A stretch of 5,454 nt of DNA from Candidatus Cloacimonadota bacterium (GCA_016938155.1 JAFGVF010000202.1:1-5454); one strand, 5' to 3'. Shown: positions 1 to 5,454, counted from the stretch's first letter. The notes: a model not told the origin generated them from the letters alone. A program made the numbers and translations.

Positions 1-33
1 CCTTCGAAGGTTCAAATCCTTCCCTCTCCACCA
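1..33 (+). tRNA. tRNA-Tyr, 3' part only
   Basis: The window opens inside a tRNA. Visible are the T arm (stem 6-10 with 18-22 around the seven-base loop 11-17, TTCAAAT), the 3' acceptor strand 23-29, discriminator A at 30 and an encoded CCA at 31-33. The anticodon lies off the left edge, so identity is inferred: the stretch CTTCGAAGGTTC matches the end of tRNA-Tyr as I remember it from E. coli, and tRNA-Tyr sits just before tRNA-Gly, tRNA-Thr and tuf in the conserved tyr-gly-thr-tuf cluster. The acceptor strand predicts a 5' end of GGAGAGG outside the window. A run of six T (34-39) follows directly. The tRNA call itself is secure; the Tyr identity is likely but unproven. Confidence 0.8.
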
Positions 34-64
34 TTTTTTATGCTTAAAAGTCGAAATTAAATCA

Positions 65-141
65 GCGGGAGTAGCTCAGTTGGCTAGAGCATCAGCCTTC
101 CAAGCTGAGGGTCGCGGGTTCGAATCCCGTCTCCCGCTCCA
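65..141 (+). tRNA. tRNA-Gly (anticodon UCC)
   Basis: A complete 77-base cloverleaf with encoded CCA (139-141). Acceptor stem 65-71 pairs fully with 131-137. The D stem is 74-77 with 87-90. The anticodon stem 92-96/104-108 closes the loop 97-103, with anticodon TCC at 99-101. The T stem 114-118/126-130 has one G-U pair at its base and the loop TTCGAAT. Discriminator is T138, as usual for bacterial tRNA-Gly. The tRNA reads GGA (and GGG by wobble). Its position and anticodon correspond to glyT of the E. coli thrU-tyrU-glyT-thrT-tufB cluster. The 31-base gap upstream and 13-base gap downstream suggest cotranscription with its neighbours and release by RNase processing. Confidence 0.97.
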
Positions 142-154
142 ATAATTTATAGAA

Positions 155-230
<76 letters not shown>

Positions 231-260
231 TTATTTTTATATTGAGAAATATAGGAATAA
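231..260 (+). other. AU-rich RNA hairpin between tRNA-Thr and tuf
   Basis: Bases 231-243 can pair with 248-260 without interruption (13 pairs, two of them adjacent G-U pairs at 236/255 and 237/254), closing a GAGA loop of the GNRA type at 244-247. It begins on the base after the tRNA CCA. All other pairs are A-U, so stability is modest. No U-run follows, so it is not an intrinsic terminator. It may protect the new 5' end of the tuf mRNA or act in processing; that role is inference. Confidence 0.4.
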
Positions 261-270
261 AACTACATAA

Positions 271-284
271 CCTCTGGGAGGAGA
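271..284 (+). promoter_or_regulatory. tuf ribosome-binding site with possible masking stem
   Basis: The purine-rich run GGGAGGAGA at 276-284 is a strong Shine-Dalgarno sequence ending one base before the tuf ATG at 286. CCTC at 271-274 can pair with GAGG at 278-281 over a three-base loop (TGG), which would cover the core of the site. The ribosome-binding site is certain. The four-pair masking stem is short and may be incidental. Confidence 0.7.
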
Positions 285-285
285 C

Positions 286-1470
286 ATGGCAAAAGCTAAA
301 TTTGTAAGAAACAAGCCCCACGTTAATGTAGGAACCATCGGTCATGTTGACCATGGTAAAACTACTTTAACAGCAGCTATAACTCTGTATCTCAGCAAGA
401 AGAACGGCGCTGAGTTCAGATCATTCGATTCAATCGATAACGCACCAGAAGAGAAAGCTCGTGGTATAACAATCGCCACAGCACATGTTGAATATGAATC
501 TGAGAAAAGACATTATGCACATGTAGATTGCCCCGGTCATGCCGACTATGTAAAAAACATGATCACCGGAGCAGCACAGATGGATGGTGCAATCCTCGTA
601 GTAAGTGCAGCTGATGGTCCAATGCCACAGACTCGTGAGCATATATTGCTTGCAAGACAGGTTGGAGTTCCAGCAATGGTTGTATTCTTAAACAAGGTTG
701 ACCTTGTTGATGATGAAGAGTTACTCGAGCTTGTAGAAATGGAAGTTCGTGACTTGCTCTCAATGTATGAATTCCCCGGTGATGATATTCCAATCATCCG
801 TGGTTCAGCCCTTAAGGGTCTTAATGCCGAGCCGGAAGGTGAAGCACAGATTCAGGCACTTATAGATGCAGTTGACAGCTATATTCCTGAACCTGAAAGA
901 GCAATTGATCAGCCTTTCCTTATGCCTGTTGAGGATGTTTTCTCAATTCCCGGTCGTGGAACAGTTGCAACCGGTCGTGTAGAGCGTGGTGTTGTAAAGA
1001 TTCAGGACAAGATTGAGAGAGTTGGAATTCGCGAGACAGTAGAAACTACCTGTACCGGAGTTGAGATGTTCCGTAAGATTATGGATCAAGCCCAAGCCGG
1101 AGACAATATCGGTATGCTTCTTCGTGGTATTGGTAAGGAAGATATCGAGCGTGGTATGGTTCTTGCTAAGCCAAAGAGCGTAAAACCTCATACAAAGTTC
1201 AGTGGTAAGACATATATCCTTTCAAAGGATGAAGGTGGACGCCACAAGCCTTTCTTTGATGGTTATCGCCCACAGTTCTATTTCAGAACCACAGATGTAA
1301 CCGGTTCCTTGCATTTACCTGAAGGCGTAGAAATGGTTATGCCCGGGGATAATGTAGAAATCACAGGTGAATTAATCACTCCAATCGCAATGGAACAGGG
1401 ACTTCGTTATGCAATCCGCGAAGGCGGAAGAACAATCGGTGCCGGAGTTGTTGGAACAATCATCGAATAG
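286..1470 (+). CDS. tuf: translation elongation factor EF-Tu
   Basis: Cytosolic GTPase that carries aminoacyl-tRNA to the ribosomal A site. Its length of 394 residues is the normal size. In the GTPase domain (about 1-205) every signature is intact: P-loop GHVDHGKT at 19-26, switch I RGITI at 59-63 with the Mg-binding Thr62, DCPGH at 81-85 including the catalytic His85, NKVD at 136-139 and SAL at 174-176. Domain II follows (about 210-300, with [13 protein letters not shown] near its start), then domain III (about 301-394, with [23 protein letters not shown] and the closing [12 protein letters not shown]). The ATG has a strong Shine-Dalgarno sequence just upstream and gives the standard N-terminus [20 protein letters not shown]. 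Residue 138 is Val where many EF-Tu proteins have Cys in NKCD; this is a tolerated variant. It lies directly after its tRNA substrates and 10 bases before rpmG. No truncation or sign of transfer is visible. Confidence 0.99.
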   Translation: MAKAKFVRNKPHVNVGTIGHVDHGKTTLTAAITLYLSKKNGAEFRSFDSIDNAPEEKARGITIATAHVEYESEKRHYAHVDCPGHADYVKNMITGAAQMDGAILVVSAADGPMPQTREHILLARQVGVPAMVVFLNKVDLVDDEELLELVEMEVRDLLSMYEFPGDDIPIIRGSALKGLNAEPEGEAQIQALIDAVDSYIPEPERAIDQPFLMPVEDVFSIPGRGTVATGRVERGVVKIQDKIERVGIRETVETTCTGVEMFRKIMDQAQAGDNIGMLLRGIGKEDIERGMVLAKPKSVKPHTKFSGKTYILSKDEGGRHKPFFDGYRPQFYFRTTDVTGSLHLPEGVEMVMPGDNVEITGELITPIAMEQGLRYAIREGGRTIGAGVVGTIIE

Positions 1471-1480
1471 GTACAGATAA

Positions 1481-1630
1481 ATGAGAGATATAATAATTCT
1501 CGAATGTCAGGAGTGTAAAAACAGAAATTACACTACTACAAAAAACAAAAGAAAGCATCCGGACAGATTAGAGCTGAAGAAATTCTGCCCGACCTGTCGG
1601 AAGCATACAAACCATAAACAAACAAGATAA
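1481..1630 (+). CDS. rpmG: 50S ribosomal protein L33, zinc-binding type
   Basis: Translating from ATG 1481 to TAA 1628-1630 gives a 49-residue basic protein, the normal L33 size. It begins [20 protein letters not shown] and ends [15 protein letters not shown]. Two CxxC pairs, Cys9/Cys12 and Cys36/Cys39, form the zinc ribbon of the C+ form of L33. The NYTTTKNK and [11 protein letters not shown] stretches are typical of the family. L33 sits near the E site of the large subunit. The start is fixed because TAA (1478-1480) immediately precedes the ATG in frame. The ribosome-binding site is weak: AGGT at 1469-1472 overlaps the tuf stop codon, so coupled translation from tuf is likely. It lies between tuf and tRNA-Trp, a common bacterial order. 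The gene is short and easy to miss in automated ORF calling. Confidence 0.96.
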   Translation: MRDIIILECQECKNRNYTTTKNKRKHPDRLELKKFCPTCRKHTNHKQTR

Positions 1631-1639
1631 AAACCATGC

Positions 1640-1715
1640 AGGACAGTAGTTCAATTGGTAGAGCATCGGTCTCCAAAACCGAAAGTTGCGGGTTCGATTC
1701 CTGCCTGTCCTGCCA
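1640..1715 (+). tRNA. tRNA-Trp (anticodon CCA)
   Basis: A complete 76-base cloverleaf with encoded CCA at 1713-1715. Acceptor stem 1640-1646/1705-1711 is fully paired. The D stem is 1649-1652/1661-1664 with one G-U pair. The anticodon stem 1666-1670/1678-1682 encloses loop 1671-1677, with anticodon CCA at 1673-1675. The T stem is 1688-1692/1700-1704 with one G-U pair and loop TTCGATT. Discriminator G1712 is the normal Trp identity element. It starts 9 bases after the rpmG stop codon, so it must be cut out of a longer mRNA or mark its end. Placement between rpmG and secE is common in bacteria. Confidence 0.98.
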
Positions 1716-1722
1716 TGATAAA

Positions 1723-1772
1723 GCTTTAAGTCAGCGGAGCGGAAGCTCTGCTGACTTAGTAAGCCTGTTTTT
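1723..1772 (+). terminator. bulged hairpin with T-run between tRNA-Trp and secE
   Basis: The core is 14 pairs, 1727-1740 with 1745-1758 (one G-U), closing a GGAA loop of the stable GNRA type. Four further pairs, 1723-1726 with 1761-1764, extend it below a two-base bulge (1759-1760). Three bases later comes TTTTT (1768-1772). This resembles an intrinsic terminator but with a bulged base and a short T-run, so partial termination (attenuation) or an RNase processing site separating tRNA-Trp from the secE mRNA is more likely than full termination. No good promoter for secE is visible downstream of it, which argues that some readthrough is needed. Confidence 0.5.
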
Positions 1773-1796
1773 ATACAAGTTTGATGTGAGTGCTGT

Positions 1797-1985
1797 ATGA
1801 ACAAAGTAATGAAGTTTTTAAGAGAGGTACGGACGGAATTGAAGTCCGTAAGTTGGCCGACAAGAGCAGATCTCATAGAAGGAACCACCGCCGTAATAGT
1901 TATGTCAATAATAACAGCGATGTTTTTATTCTTTGTGGATATAATCTTTAAGCTCTTGATAAACAAGGTAATCTTTGGATACTAA
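1797..1985 (+). CDS. secE: preprotein translocase subunit SecE
   Basis: Small essential inner-membrane subunit that clamps SecY in the SecYEG channel. Its 62 residues match the short single-span SecE found in most bacteria, unlike the three-span E. coli form. An amphipathic N-terminal helix (about 1-28) carries the conserved signature ELKSVSWPT at 14-22. One hydrophobic transmembrane helix follows at about 30-56 (VIVMSIITAMFLFFVDIIF region), with a short C-terminal tail. ATG 1797 is preceded by only a weak site, GTGAG at 1786-1790. No in-frame alternative start fits the family better. It lies 81 bases after tRNA-Trp and 22 bases before nusG; the secE-nusG pairing is nearly universal in bacteria and supports the call. 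Confidence 0.97.
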   Translation: MNKVMKFLREVRTELKSVSWPTRADLIEGTTAVIVMSIITAMFLFFVDIIFKLLINKVIFGY

Positions 1986-1994
1986 CAACCAAAC

Positions 1995-1998
1995 AGGA
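1995..1998 (+). promoter_or_regulatory. nusG ribosome-binding site
   Basis: AGGA, nine bases before the ATG at 2008. It decides the nusG start: the open frame extends upstream to a TTG at 1975 inside secE, but that would add 11 residues (MDTNNQTGTRA) with no family similarity and no suitably placed Shine-Dalgarno sequence. Confidence 0.65.
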
Positions 1999-2007
1999 AC
2001 CCGAGCA

Positions 2008-2532
2008 ATGAAATGGTATGTTGTGCACACCTATTATTCCCACGAAAATCGAGTCAAAGAAACAATCGAAAAGGGCATTTTAAACACTGCTCTTGAAGGG
2101 AAAATTGGTCGAATACTTGTGCCTGTACAAAAGACTTTTCATATCCGTGAAGGTAAGAAAATTGAGCGAGAAAAGAAGCTTTTTAACAGTTATATCATTG
2201 TAGAAGCCGATCTAACTGCAGATGTAAAGAACTACATTTTAAATGTCAGCGGTGTAACACACATTCTGGGCTACGGAAAAAATCCGATACCATTACCTAA
2301 AGATGAAGTTGATAGGCTTTTAGGTATTGACAATCGAGACCAGCACAGCTCTTCCATGCACGAGATATTGCCGGGTGATCATGTAAAAATAATTGCCGGG
2401 CCATTTACTGAATTCGACGGAGTAGTCGATAAACTTGATCAAGGTGGTTTAAAATTAACCGTTAATGTGACAGTTTTTGGACGGATAACACCGGTTGAAG
2501 TAAGTGCCGATCAAGTAGAAATAAAAAAATAA
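2008..2532 (+). CDS. nusG: transcription termination/antitermination factor NusG
   Basis: Elongation factor that binds the RNA polymerase clamp and, through its KOW domain, Rho or ribosomal protein S10. From ATG 2008 it has 174 residues, normal for NusG. The NGN domain spans about 1-105, starting MKWYVVHTYY and continuing through the conserved VPVQ (38-41) and GVTHILG (82-88) stretches. A short linker (about 107-116) leads to the KOW domain at about 117-174, with PGDHVKIIAGPFTEFDGVV (122-140) and the closing FGRITPVEVSADQVEI (157-172). Odd points: the nearly invariant FPGY of the NGN domain is FNSY here (59-62), and the usual SG before the conserved Glu13 is replaced by YSH (10-12). Context and the typical KOW domain favour the housekeeping factor over an RfaH-like paralogue. 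The gene lies between secE and rplK, as usual. Confidence 0.97.
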   Translation: MKWYVVHTYYSHENRVKETIEKGILNTALEGKIGRILVPVQKTFHIREGKKIEREKKLFNSYIIVEADLTADVKNYILNVSGVTHILGYGKNPIPLPKDEVDRLLGIDNRDQHSSSMHEILPGDHVKIIAGPFTEFDGVVDKLDQGGLKLTVNVTVFGRITPVEVSADQVEIKK

Positions 2533-2553
2533 CATAATAAACGAGGTAGAATT

Positions 2554-2982
2554 ATGGCAAAAAAAGAATCAGTAACTACTGTAAAACTCCAGTTGCCTGC
2601 CGGGCATGCGACTCCTGCACCTCCAGTGGGTCCTGCACTCGGTCAAGCTGGAGTAAACATCGCAGAGTTTTGCCGTCAGTTCAACGAACGCACTAAAGAC
2701 AGTCCGGGAATGATATTTCCGGTTGTTATTTCTGTTGCTAAAAACAAGTCTTTCACATTTGAGATTAAAACTCCTCCAGCAGCAGTTTTAGTTAAGAAAG
2801 AAGCTGGTTTAGCTAAGGGCTCCGGAGAACCCAACAAGAATAAGGTTGGTAAAATCACGAAGGAGTCTGTAAGAAAGATAGCAGAGATGAAAATGCAAGA
2901 CATGAATTGTCATTCCATTGAATCCGCTATGAGTATGGTCGCCGGAACTGCACGAAGTATGGGTGTAGTCGTTGAAGAGTAA
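2554..2982 (+). CDS. rplK: 50S ribosomal protein L11
   Basis: Large-subunit protein at the GTPase-associated centre, at the base of the L7/L12 stalk, where it binds 23S rRNA together with L10. Its 142 residues are the standard length. The N-terminal domain (about 1-72) has the proline-rich signature [16 protein letters not shown] (21-36), the region targeted by thiostrepton-type antibiotics. The C-terminal rRNA-binding domain (about 75-142) has [11 protein letters not shown] (72-82), [11 protein letters not shown] (89-99) and the closing [11 protein letters not shown] (131-141). ATG 2554 is preceded by GAGGT at 2543-2547. It lies 21 bases after nusG and 35 before rplA. In E. coli this gene pair is repressed by L1 binding to the rplK leader; I could not recognise an L1 site in the short spacer here. 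Confidence 0.99.
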   Translation: MAKKESVTTVKLQLPAGHATPAPPVGPALGQAGVNIAEFCRQFNERTKDSPGMIFPVVISVAKNKSFTFEIKTPPAAVLVKKEAGLAKGSGEPNKNKVGKITKESVRKIAEMKMQDMNCHSIESAMSMVAGTARSMGVVVEE

Positions 2983-3017
2983 CACAGGCAGGAGATTATA
3001 TTCTAGAAGGAGTTCGA

Positions 3018-3722
3018 ATGAATAAAAGTAAAAAATATCGCCAGGCTTTATCAATGGTCGATAGATTGAAAAAGTACGAGATTGTTGAAGCAATCCAACT
3101 GCTCAAGTCATTACCCACGTCAAAATTCGACGAGACGGTTGAAGTACATTTTAATCTTGGAGTCGATCCCAGAAAAGCTGATCAACAGATCCGTAACTCA
3201 TTAATACTCCCACATGGAACCGGCAAAACCTCAACAGTACTTGTATTTGCAGAAGGCGATAAAGCCGATGAAGCAACAAAAGCAGGTGCAGATTTTGTCG
3301 GAGTTGATGACATGATCGAAAAAATCAACTCAGGTTGGATGGATTTCGATGTAGTTATCGCCACTCCTAATTTGATGGGTAAAATCGGACGATTGGGAAG
3401 AGTGCTCGGACCCCGCGGTTTGATGCCCAACCCAAAAGTCGGAACCGTAACAATGGATGTAGCAAAAGCTGTAACAGATTCCAAGGGTGGTAAGGTAACT
3501 TATCGTGTAGATAAGTTTTCCAACTTACATATCCCTGCCGGGAAAGTAAGTTTTGAAGCTGATAAGTTGTTTGAAAACATAAAGGCAATAATCAGTTCAA
3601 TCCTGAAGGACAAGCCAAGTGCATTAAAGGGTGTTTACATTAAAAGTATCACCATTACTGCTACTATGAGTCCCGGAATTAAGCTTAATACAACCTCTGC
3701 TACTGTTGAAGCAAAGAATTAG
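3018..3722 (+). CDS. rplA: 50S ribosomal protein L1
   Basis: Protein of the mobile L1 stalk that helps move deacylated tRNA out of the E site; in many bacteria also a translational repressor of its own operon. Its 234 residues are the usual length. Domain I is formed by both ends (about 1-66 and 157-234) and includes [21 protein letters not shown] (36-56, split by variable residues) and the C-terminal TMSPGIKLN (216-224). Domain II (about 67-156) contains the signature [17 protein letters not shown] (124-140). The start ATG 3018 follows an excellent ribosome-binding site, AGAAGGAG at 3005-3012. A second AGGAG lies at 2990-2994 with no start codon in range. The stop codon TAG (3720-3722) overlaps the rplJ ribosome-binding site, which implies coupled translation of L1 and L10. 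Confidence 0.99.
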   Translation: MNKSKKYRQALSMVDRLKKYEIVEAIQLLKSLPTSKFDETVEVHFNLGVDPRKADQQIRNSLILPHGTGKTSTVLVFAEGDKADEATKAGADFVGVDDMIEKINSGWMDFDVVIATPNLMGKIGRLGRVLGPRGLMPNPKVGTVTMDVAKAVTDSKGGKVTYRVDKFSNLHIPAGKVSFEADKLFENIKAIISSILKDKPSALKGVYIKSITITATMSPGIKLNTTSATVEAKN

Positions 3723-3731
3723 GAGATTGAG

Positions 3732-4262
3732 ATGGTACAGAGTATAAAATACGATGTTGTAAGCGAAATCAAGTCACGCGTTACGGGAGCTAAGGCGATA
3801 GTCTTAGTGGATTACAAAGGAATTAACATAGATGAAGTAAGCGAATTAAGAAACCGGATGAGAGCAGAAAATGTAGATTATTTTGTACAAAAGAATACTC
3901 TCATAAAGATAGCTTTAAATGAGCTTGGAATAACCGGTCTTGATTCTTATCTCAAAGAATCTACAGCAGTAGCTGTTTCATTAACAGATGAAGTCGCTCC
4001 TGCTAAAGTCATAGCGAAGTTTAAAAAAGATGTAATGGCAGATAAAACATTTCCAAGCTTTAAAGCAGGATATGTAAGTGGAGTTGTATTTGATGAGCAA
4101 CAGCTTGTTAAGTTAGCTTCCATGCCTTCCAGAGATGAATTACTTGCTCAGGTTCTCAGATGTTTCAATGGACCTATGCAGGGACTGGTTGGAGCAATGT
4201 CAGGTATAATCAAGAAATTCGTCTATGCAGTTGATGCTATCGCTAAACAGAAAGCTGAATAA
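3732..4262 (+). CDS. rplJ: 50S ribosomal protein L10
   Basis: Stalk-base protein that binds 23S rRNA near L11 and carries the L7/L12 dimers. Its 176 residues are typical. The N-terminal rRNA-binding domain (about 1-130) contains AIVLVDYKGINIDEVSELR (22-40) and VQKNTL (52-57). Next comes the family signature LASMPSRDELLAQVL (128-142), then a long C-terminal helix (about 150-176) that docks L7/L12 dimers; its length suggests two to three dimers (inference). ATG 3732 has AGGAG at 3721-3725, which overlaps the rplA stop codon. Only 9 bases separate it from rplA, so there is no room for the long leader used for L10 autoregulation in E. coli and Bacillus. Confidence 0.98.
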   Translation: MVQSIKYDVVSEIKSRVTGAKAIVLVDYKGINIDEVSELRNRMRAENVDYFVQKNTLIKIALNELGITGLDSYLKESTAVAVSLTDEVAPAKVIAKFKKDVMADKTFPSFKAGYVSGVVFDEQQLVKLASMPSRDELLAQVLRCFNGPMQGLVGAMSGIIKKFVYAVDAIAKQKAE

Positions 4263-4293
4263 TTAAAAAAGAATAAAGGATATTGGAGGAAAC

Positions 4294-4671
4294 ATGTCTG
4301 AGAAGAAACAACAGATTATCGATATGATAAAAGAGATGTCAGTTTTAGAACTTTCTGAACTGGTAAAAGAACTTGAAGAAGTTTTTGGTGTAAGTGCTGC
4401 AGCTCCTGTAGCCGCAATGGTTGCAATGCCCGGAGCAGCTGCAGAAGCAGCTGAAGAGCAGACTGAATTTGATGTAATTCTCACCAATTCAGGTGAAAAG
4501 AAAATCAATGTAATTAAAGTAGTTCGCGAAATTACTAAACTTGGACTCAAAGAAGCTAAGGACCTTGTAGATACAGCTCCGAAGCCAATCGTTGAGAAAG
4601 TAACCAAAGAAGAAGCTGAATCAGTTAAGAAAAAACTCGATGAAGCCGGTGCTTCTTGCGAAATTAAATAA
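4294..4671 (+). CDS. rplL: 50S ribosomal protein L7/L12
   Basis: Stalk protein, present in several copies per ribosome, that recruits translation factors such as EF-Tu and EF-G and stimulates their GTPase. Its 125 residues are within the normal range. The N-terminal dimerisation and L10-binding domain spans about 1-33. An Ala-rich flexible hinge follows (about 34-55, [20 protein letters not shown]) with two Met residues. The globular C-terminal domain (about 57-125) carries the factor-binding helices: [12 protein letters not shown] (70-81) and [16 protein letters not shown] (84-99). ATG 4294 follows a strong GGAGGA at 4285-4290. The spacer to rplJ is 31 bases and that to rpoB 108. The strong ribosome-binding site suits the higher output L7/L12 needs relative to L10. 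Confidence 0.99.
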   Translation: MSEKKQQIIDMIKEMSVLELSELVKELEEVFGVSAAAPVAAMVAMPGAAAEAAEEQTEFDVILTNSGEKKINVIKVVREITKLGLKEAKDLVDTAPKPIVEKVTKEEAESVKKKLDEAGASCEIK

Positions 4672-4678
4672 ATCAAGT

Positions 4679-4726
4679 TATAATTTGCAAGGAAGTGGAT
4701 GCAATTTGTGTCCACTTCCAATTATA
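4679..4726 (+). other. stem-loop in the rplL-rpoB spacer
   Basis: A perfect nine-pair inverted repeat, GGAAGTGGA (4691-4699) with TCCACTTCC (4711-4719), can extend inward by three weaker pairs (two G-U) to a five-base loop. An outer seven-pair A-U stem, 4679-4685 with 4720-4726, stacks on it across a five-base bulge (4686-4690). No T-run follows, so it is not a standard terminator. By analogy with the E. coli rplL-rpoB spacer, which has a partial attenuator and an RNase III cleavage hairpin, it may be a processing or attenuation element. The structure is seen in the sequence; the function is inference. Confidence 0.6.
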
Positions 4727-4766
4727 TTTATAAACCACAATCTCTTAATCATTTCTAAGTATTATT

Positions 4767-4773
4767 AAAGGAG
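4767..4773 (+). promoter_or_regulatory. rpoB ribosome-binding site
   Basis: AAAGGAG, six bases before the TTG at 4780. This strong site, at ideal spacing, is the main argument for a TTG start of rpoB. Confidence 0.85.
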
Positions 4774-4779
4774 CGACTT

Positions 4780-5454
4780 TTGAGAAATATCAAAAGTTAT
4801 TCCCGCATAGCAGAACGATTTGACAAAATAAAGATTCCAAAGGTGGAAGTACCTAATCTGTTAGCTATGCAGGTTGATTCATTCGAGGAGTTTCTGCAAA
4901 GAAATGTCCCGCCCGTACAGAGGGAAGAAAAGGGTTTACAAGCAGTTTTTCAGAATATTTTTCCGATAGAAGACACCAAGGGTAATTATAGGCTCGAATA
5001 TATCAGCTATAATGTCCTTAAGGAAAAATATACAATCGAAGAATGTATCGAAAGAAATCTTACTTATCAGGCATCACTAAAAGCAAAAATGCTTTTACAC
5101 ATCTTCGACGAAGAGGTAGGTGAGGATGGTAAGAGAAATATTAAGGATTCGATTGAACAAGAAGTATTCTTAGGTGAGTTGCCCTTGGTAACTCAACAGG
5201 GTACATACCTGATAAATGGTGCAGAGCGAATAATTATATCGCAGTTACATCGTTCTCCTGGCGTCTATTTCTCTGAAGAGAAACATCCCAGTGGGAAGAT
5301 GCTGTACTCCTGCAAAGTAATACCCTATGTAGGCTCATGGATGGAGATGAACATTGATATCCATGATGTCATGTATGTCCACATCGATAAAAGAAGAAAG
5401 CTTCCGGTAAGTGTTCTTTTAAGGGCTATTGGTCTTTCAGAGAATGATGATCTC
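4780..5454 (+). CDS. rpoB: RNA polymerase beta subunit, N-terminal part
   Basis: The beta subunit forms half of the RNA polymerase catalytic cleft and much of the rifampicin pocket. Exactly 225 codons are present, open to the right edge. TTG 4780 is chosen because a strong AAAGGAG lies six bases upstream, an in-frame TAA occurs at 4756-4758, no ATG lies between, and the next Met (codon 30) would remove conserved sequence. The N-terminus reads MRNIKSYSRIAERFDKIKIP, then VDSFEEFLQ (32-40), FPIEDTKGNYRLEY (61-74), IEQEVFLGELPLVT (125-138) and the block GTYLINGAER (141-150) with SQLHRSPGV (154-162). The latter matches the E. coli 143-146 region, where some rifampicin resistance changes map; it looks wild type here. 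The stretch IPYVGSWMEM (181-190) and HIDKRRKLPV (201-210) continue the beta lobe. It is the last gene of the cluster; rpoC is expected beyond the window. Confidence 0.98.
   Translation, partial: MRNIKSYSRIAERFDKIKIPKVEVPNLLAMQVDSFEEFLQRNVPPVQREEKGLQAVFQNIFPIEDTKGNYRLEYISYNVLKEKYTIEECIERNLTYQASLKAKMLLHIFDEEVGEDGKRNIKDSIEQEVFLGELPLVTQQGTYLINGAERIIISQLHRSPGVYFSEEKHPSGKMLYSCKVIPYVGSWMEMNIDIHDVMYVHIDKRRKLPVSVLLRAIGLSENDDL

Noticed and set aside
34..39. T-run after tRNA-Tyr as a terminator
   Set aside because: There is no dedicated hairpin apart from the tRNA itself, and the downstream tRNAs have no visible promoter of their own.
242..270. Possible tuf promoter: TTGAGA at 242-247 with an AT-rich -10 such as CATAAC at 266-271
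   Set aside because: The -10 is poor, and transcription would begin inside the ribosome-binding site. Cotranscription with the tRNAs is simpler.
1975..2007. Upstream TTG start extending nusG by 11 residues into secE
   Set aside because: The added residues do not resemble the NusG N-terminus. ATG 2008 has AGGA at proper spacing and gives the classic MKWYVVHTY start.
3216..3227. P-loop-like HGTGKT in L1, suggesting a nucleotide-binding site
   Set aside because: LPHGTGK is part of the normal L1 family sequence; L1 is not an NTPase and no other NTPase motif is present.
4263..4721. 152-codon open frame on the minus strand opposite rplL
   Set aside because: It is a shadow of rplL: Ser/Ala-rich low-complexity product, no recognisable motif, and it covers a clear gene on the other strand. 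The same reasoning removes the other minus-strand frames inside tuf, nusG-rplK, rplA and around tRNA-Trp.
4706..4734. Possible rpoB promoter: TTGTGT, 17-base spacer, TATAAA
   Set aside because: Only three of six -35 bases match, the region is AT-rich so such matches are expected, and the -35 lies in the hairpin. Not listed as a feature, though a weak internal promoter cannot be excluded.

Overview
The window is a canonical bacterial translation/transcription housekeeping locus. All genes lie on the + strand, tightly packed, in this order: tRNA-Tyr (3' end only), tRNA-Gly(UCC), tRNA-Thr(GGU), tuf (EF-Tu), rpmG (L33), tRNA-Trp(CCA), secE, nusG, rplK (L11), rplA (L1), rplJ (L10), rplL (L7/L12) and the first 225 codons of rpoB, which runs off the right edge. 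The arrangement tyr-gly-thr tRNA, tuf, secE, nusG, rplKAJL, rpoB is the ancestral bacterial layout, known for example from E. coli.

Organism: a bacterium of moderately AT-rich composition (judged by eye). All four tRNAs encode their CCA end. SecE is the short form with one membrane segment, and L33 keeps all four zinc cysteines. The RpoB N-terminus (for example the stretch FPIEDTKGNY and the DIHDVMYVHID region) and the EF-Tu sequence look to me like a diderm bacterium near the FCB superphylum or a candidate phylum close to it. That placement comes from remembered sequence character, not a search, and is tentative.

Layout: 1-230 is a tRNA cluster. 231-285 is a short AU-rich leader that can fold and carries the tuf ribosome-binding site. 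286-1715 holds tuf, rpmG and tRNA-Trp, with gaps of 9-10 nt. 1716-1796 holds a strong bulged hairpin followed by five T, the best candidate for an (incomplete) terminator or processing site between the tuf part and the secE part. 1797-4671 holds secE-nusG-rplK-rplA-rplJ-rplL with gaps of 9-35 nt, most likely one transcript. 4672-4779 is the largest spacer, with a perfect inverted repeat, before rpoB, which starts at TTG behind a strong Shine-Dalgarno sequence.

Together the genes supply aminoacyl-tRNA delivery (EF-Tu plus its tRNAs), the ribosomal stalk and L1 arm that EF-Tu and EF-G act on, a transcription factor that links RNA polymerase to the ribosome (NusG), a translocon subunit (SecE) and the polymerase beta subunit. 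I see no mobile element, CRISPR, phage gene or unknown protein, and no evidence for a new system. The observations worth a second look are local: three possible RNA hairpins, a masked tuf ribosome-binding site, the absence of space for an L10 leader, and an unusual NGN-domain motif in NusG.
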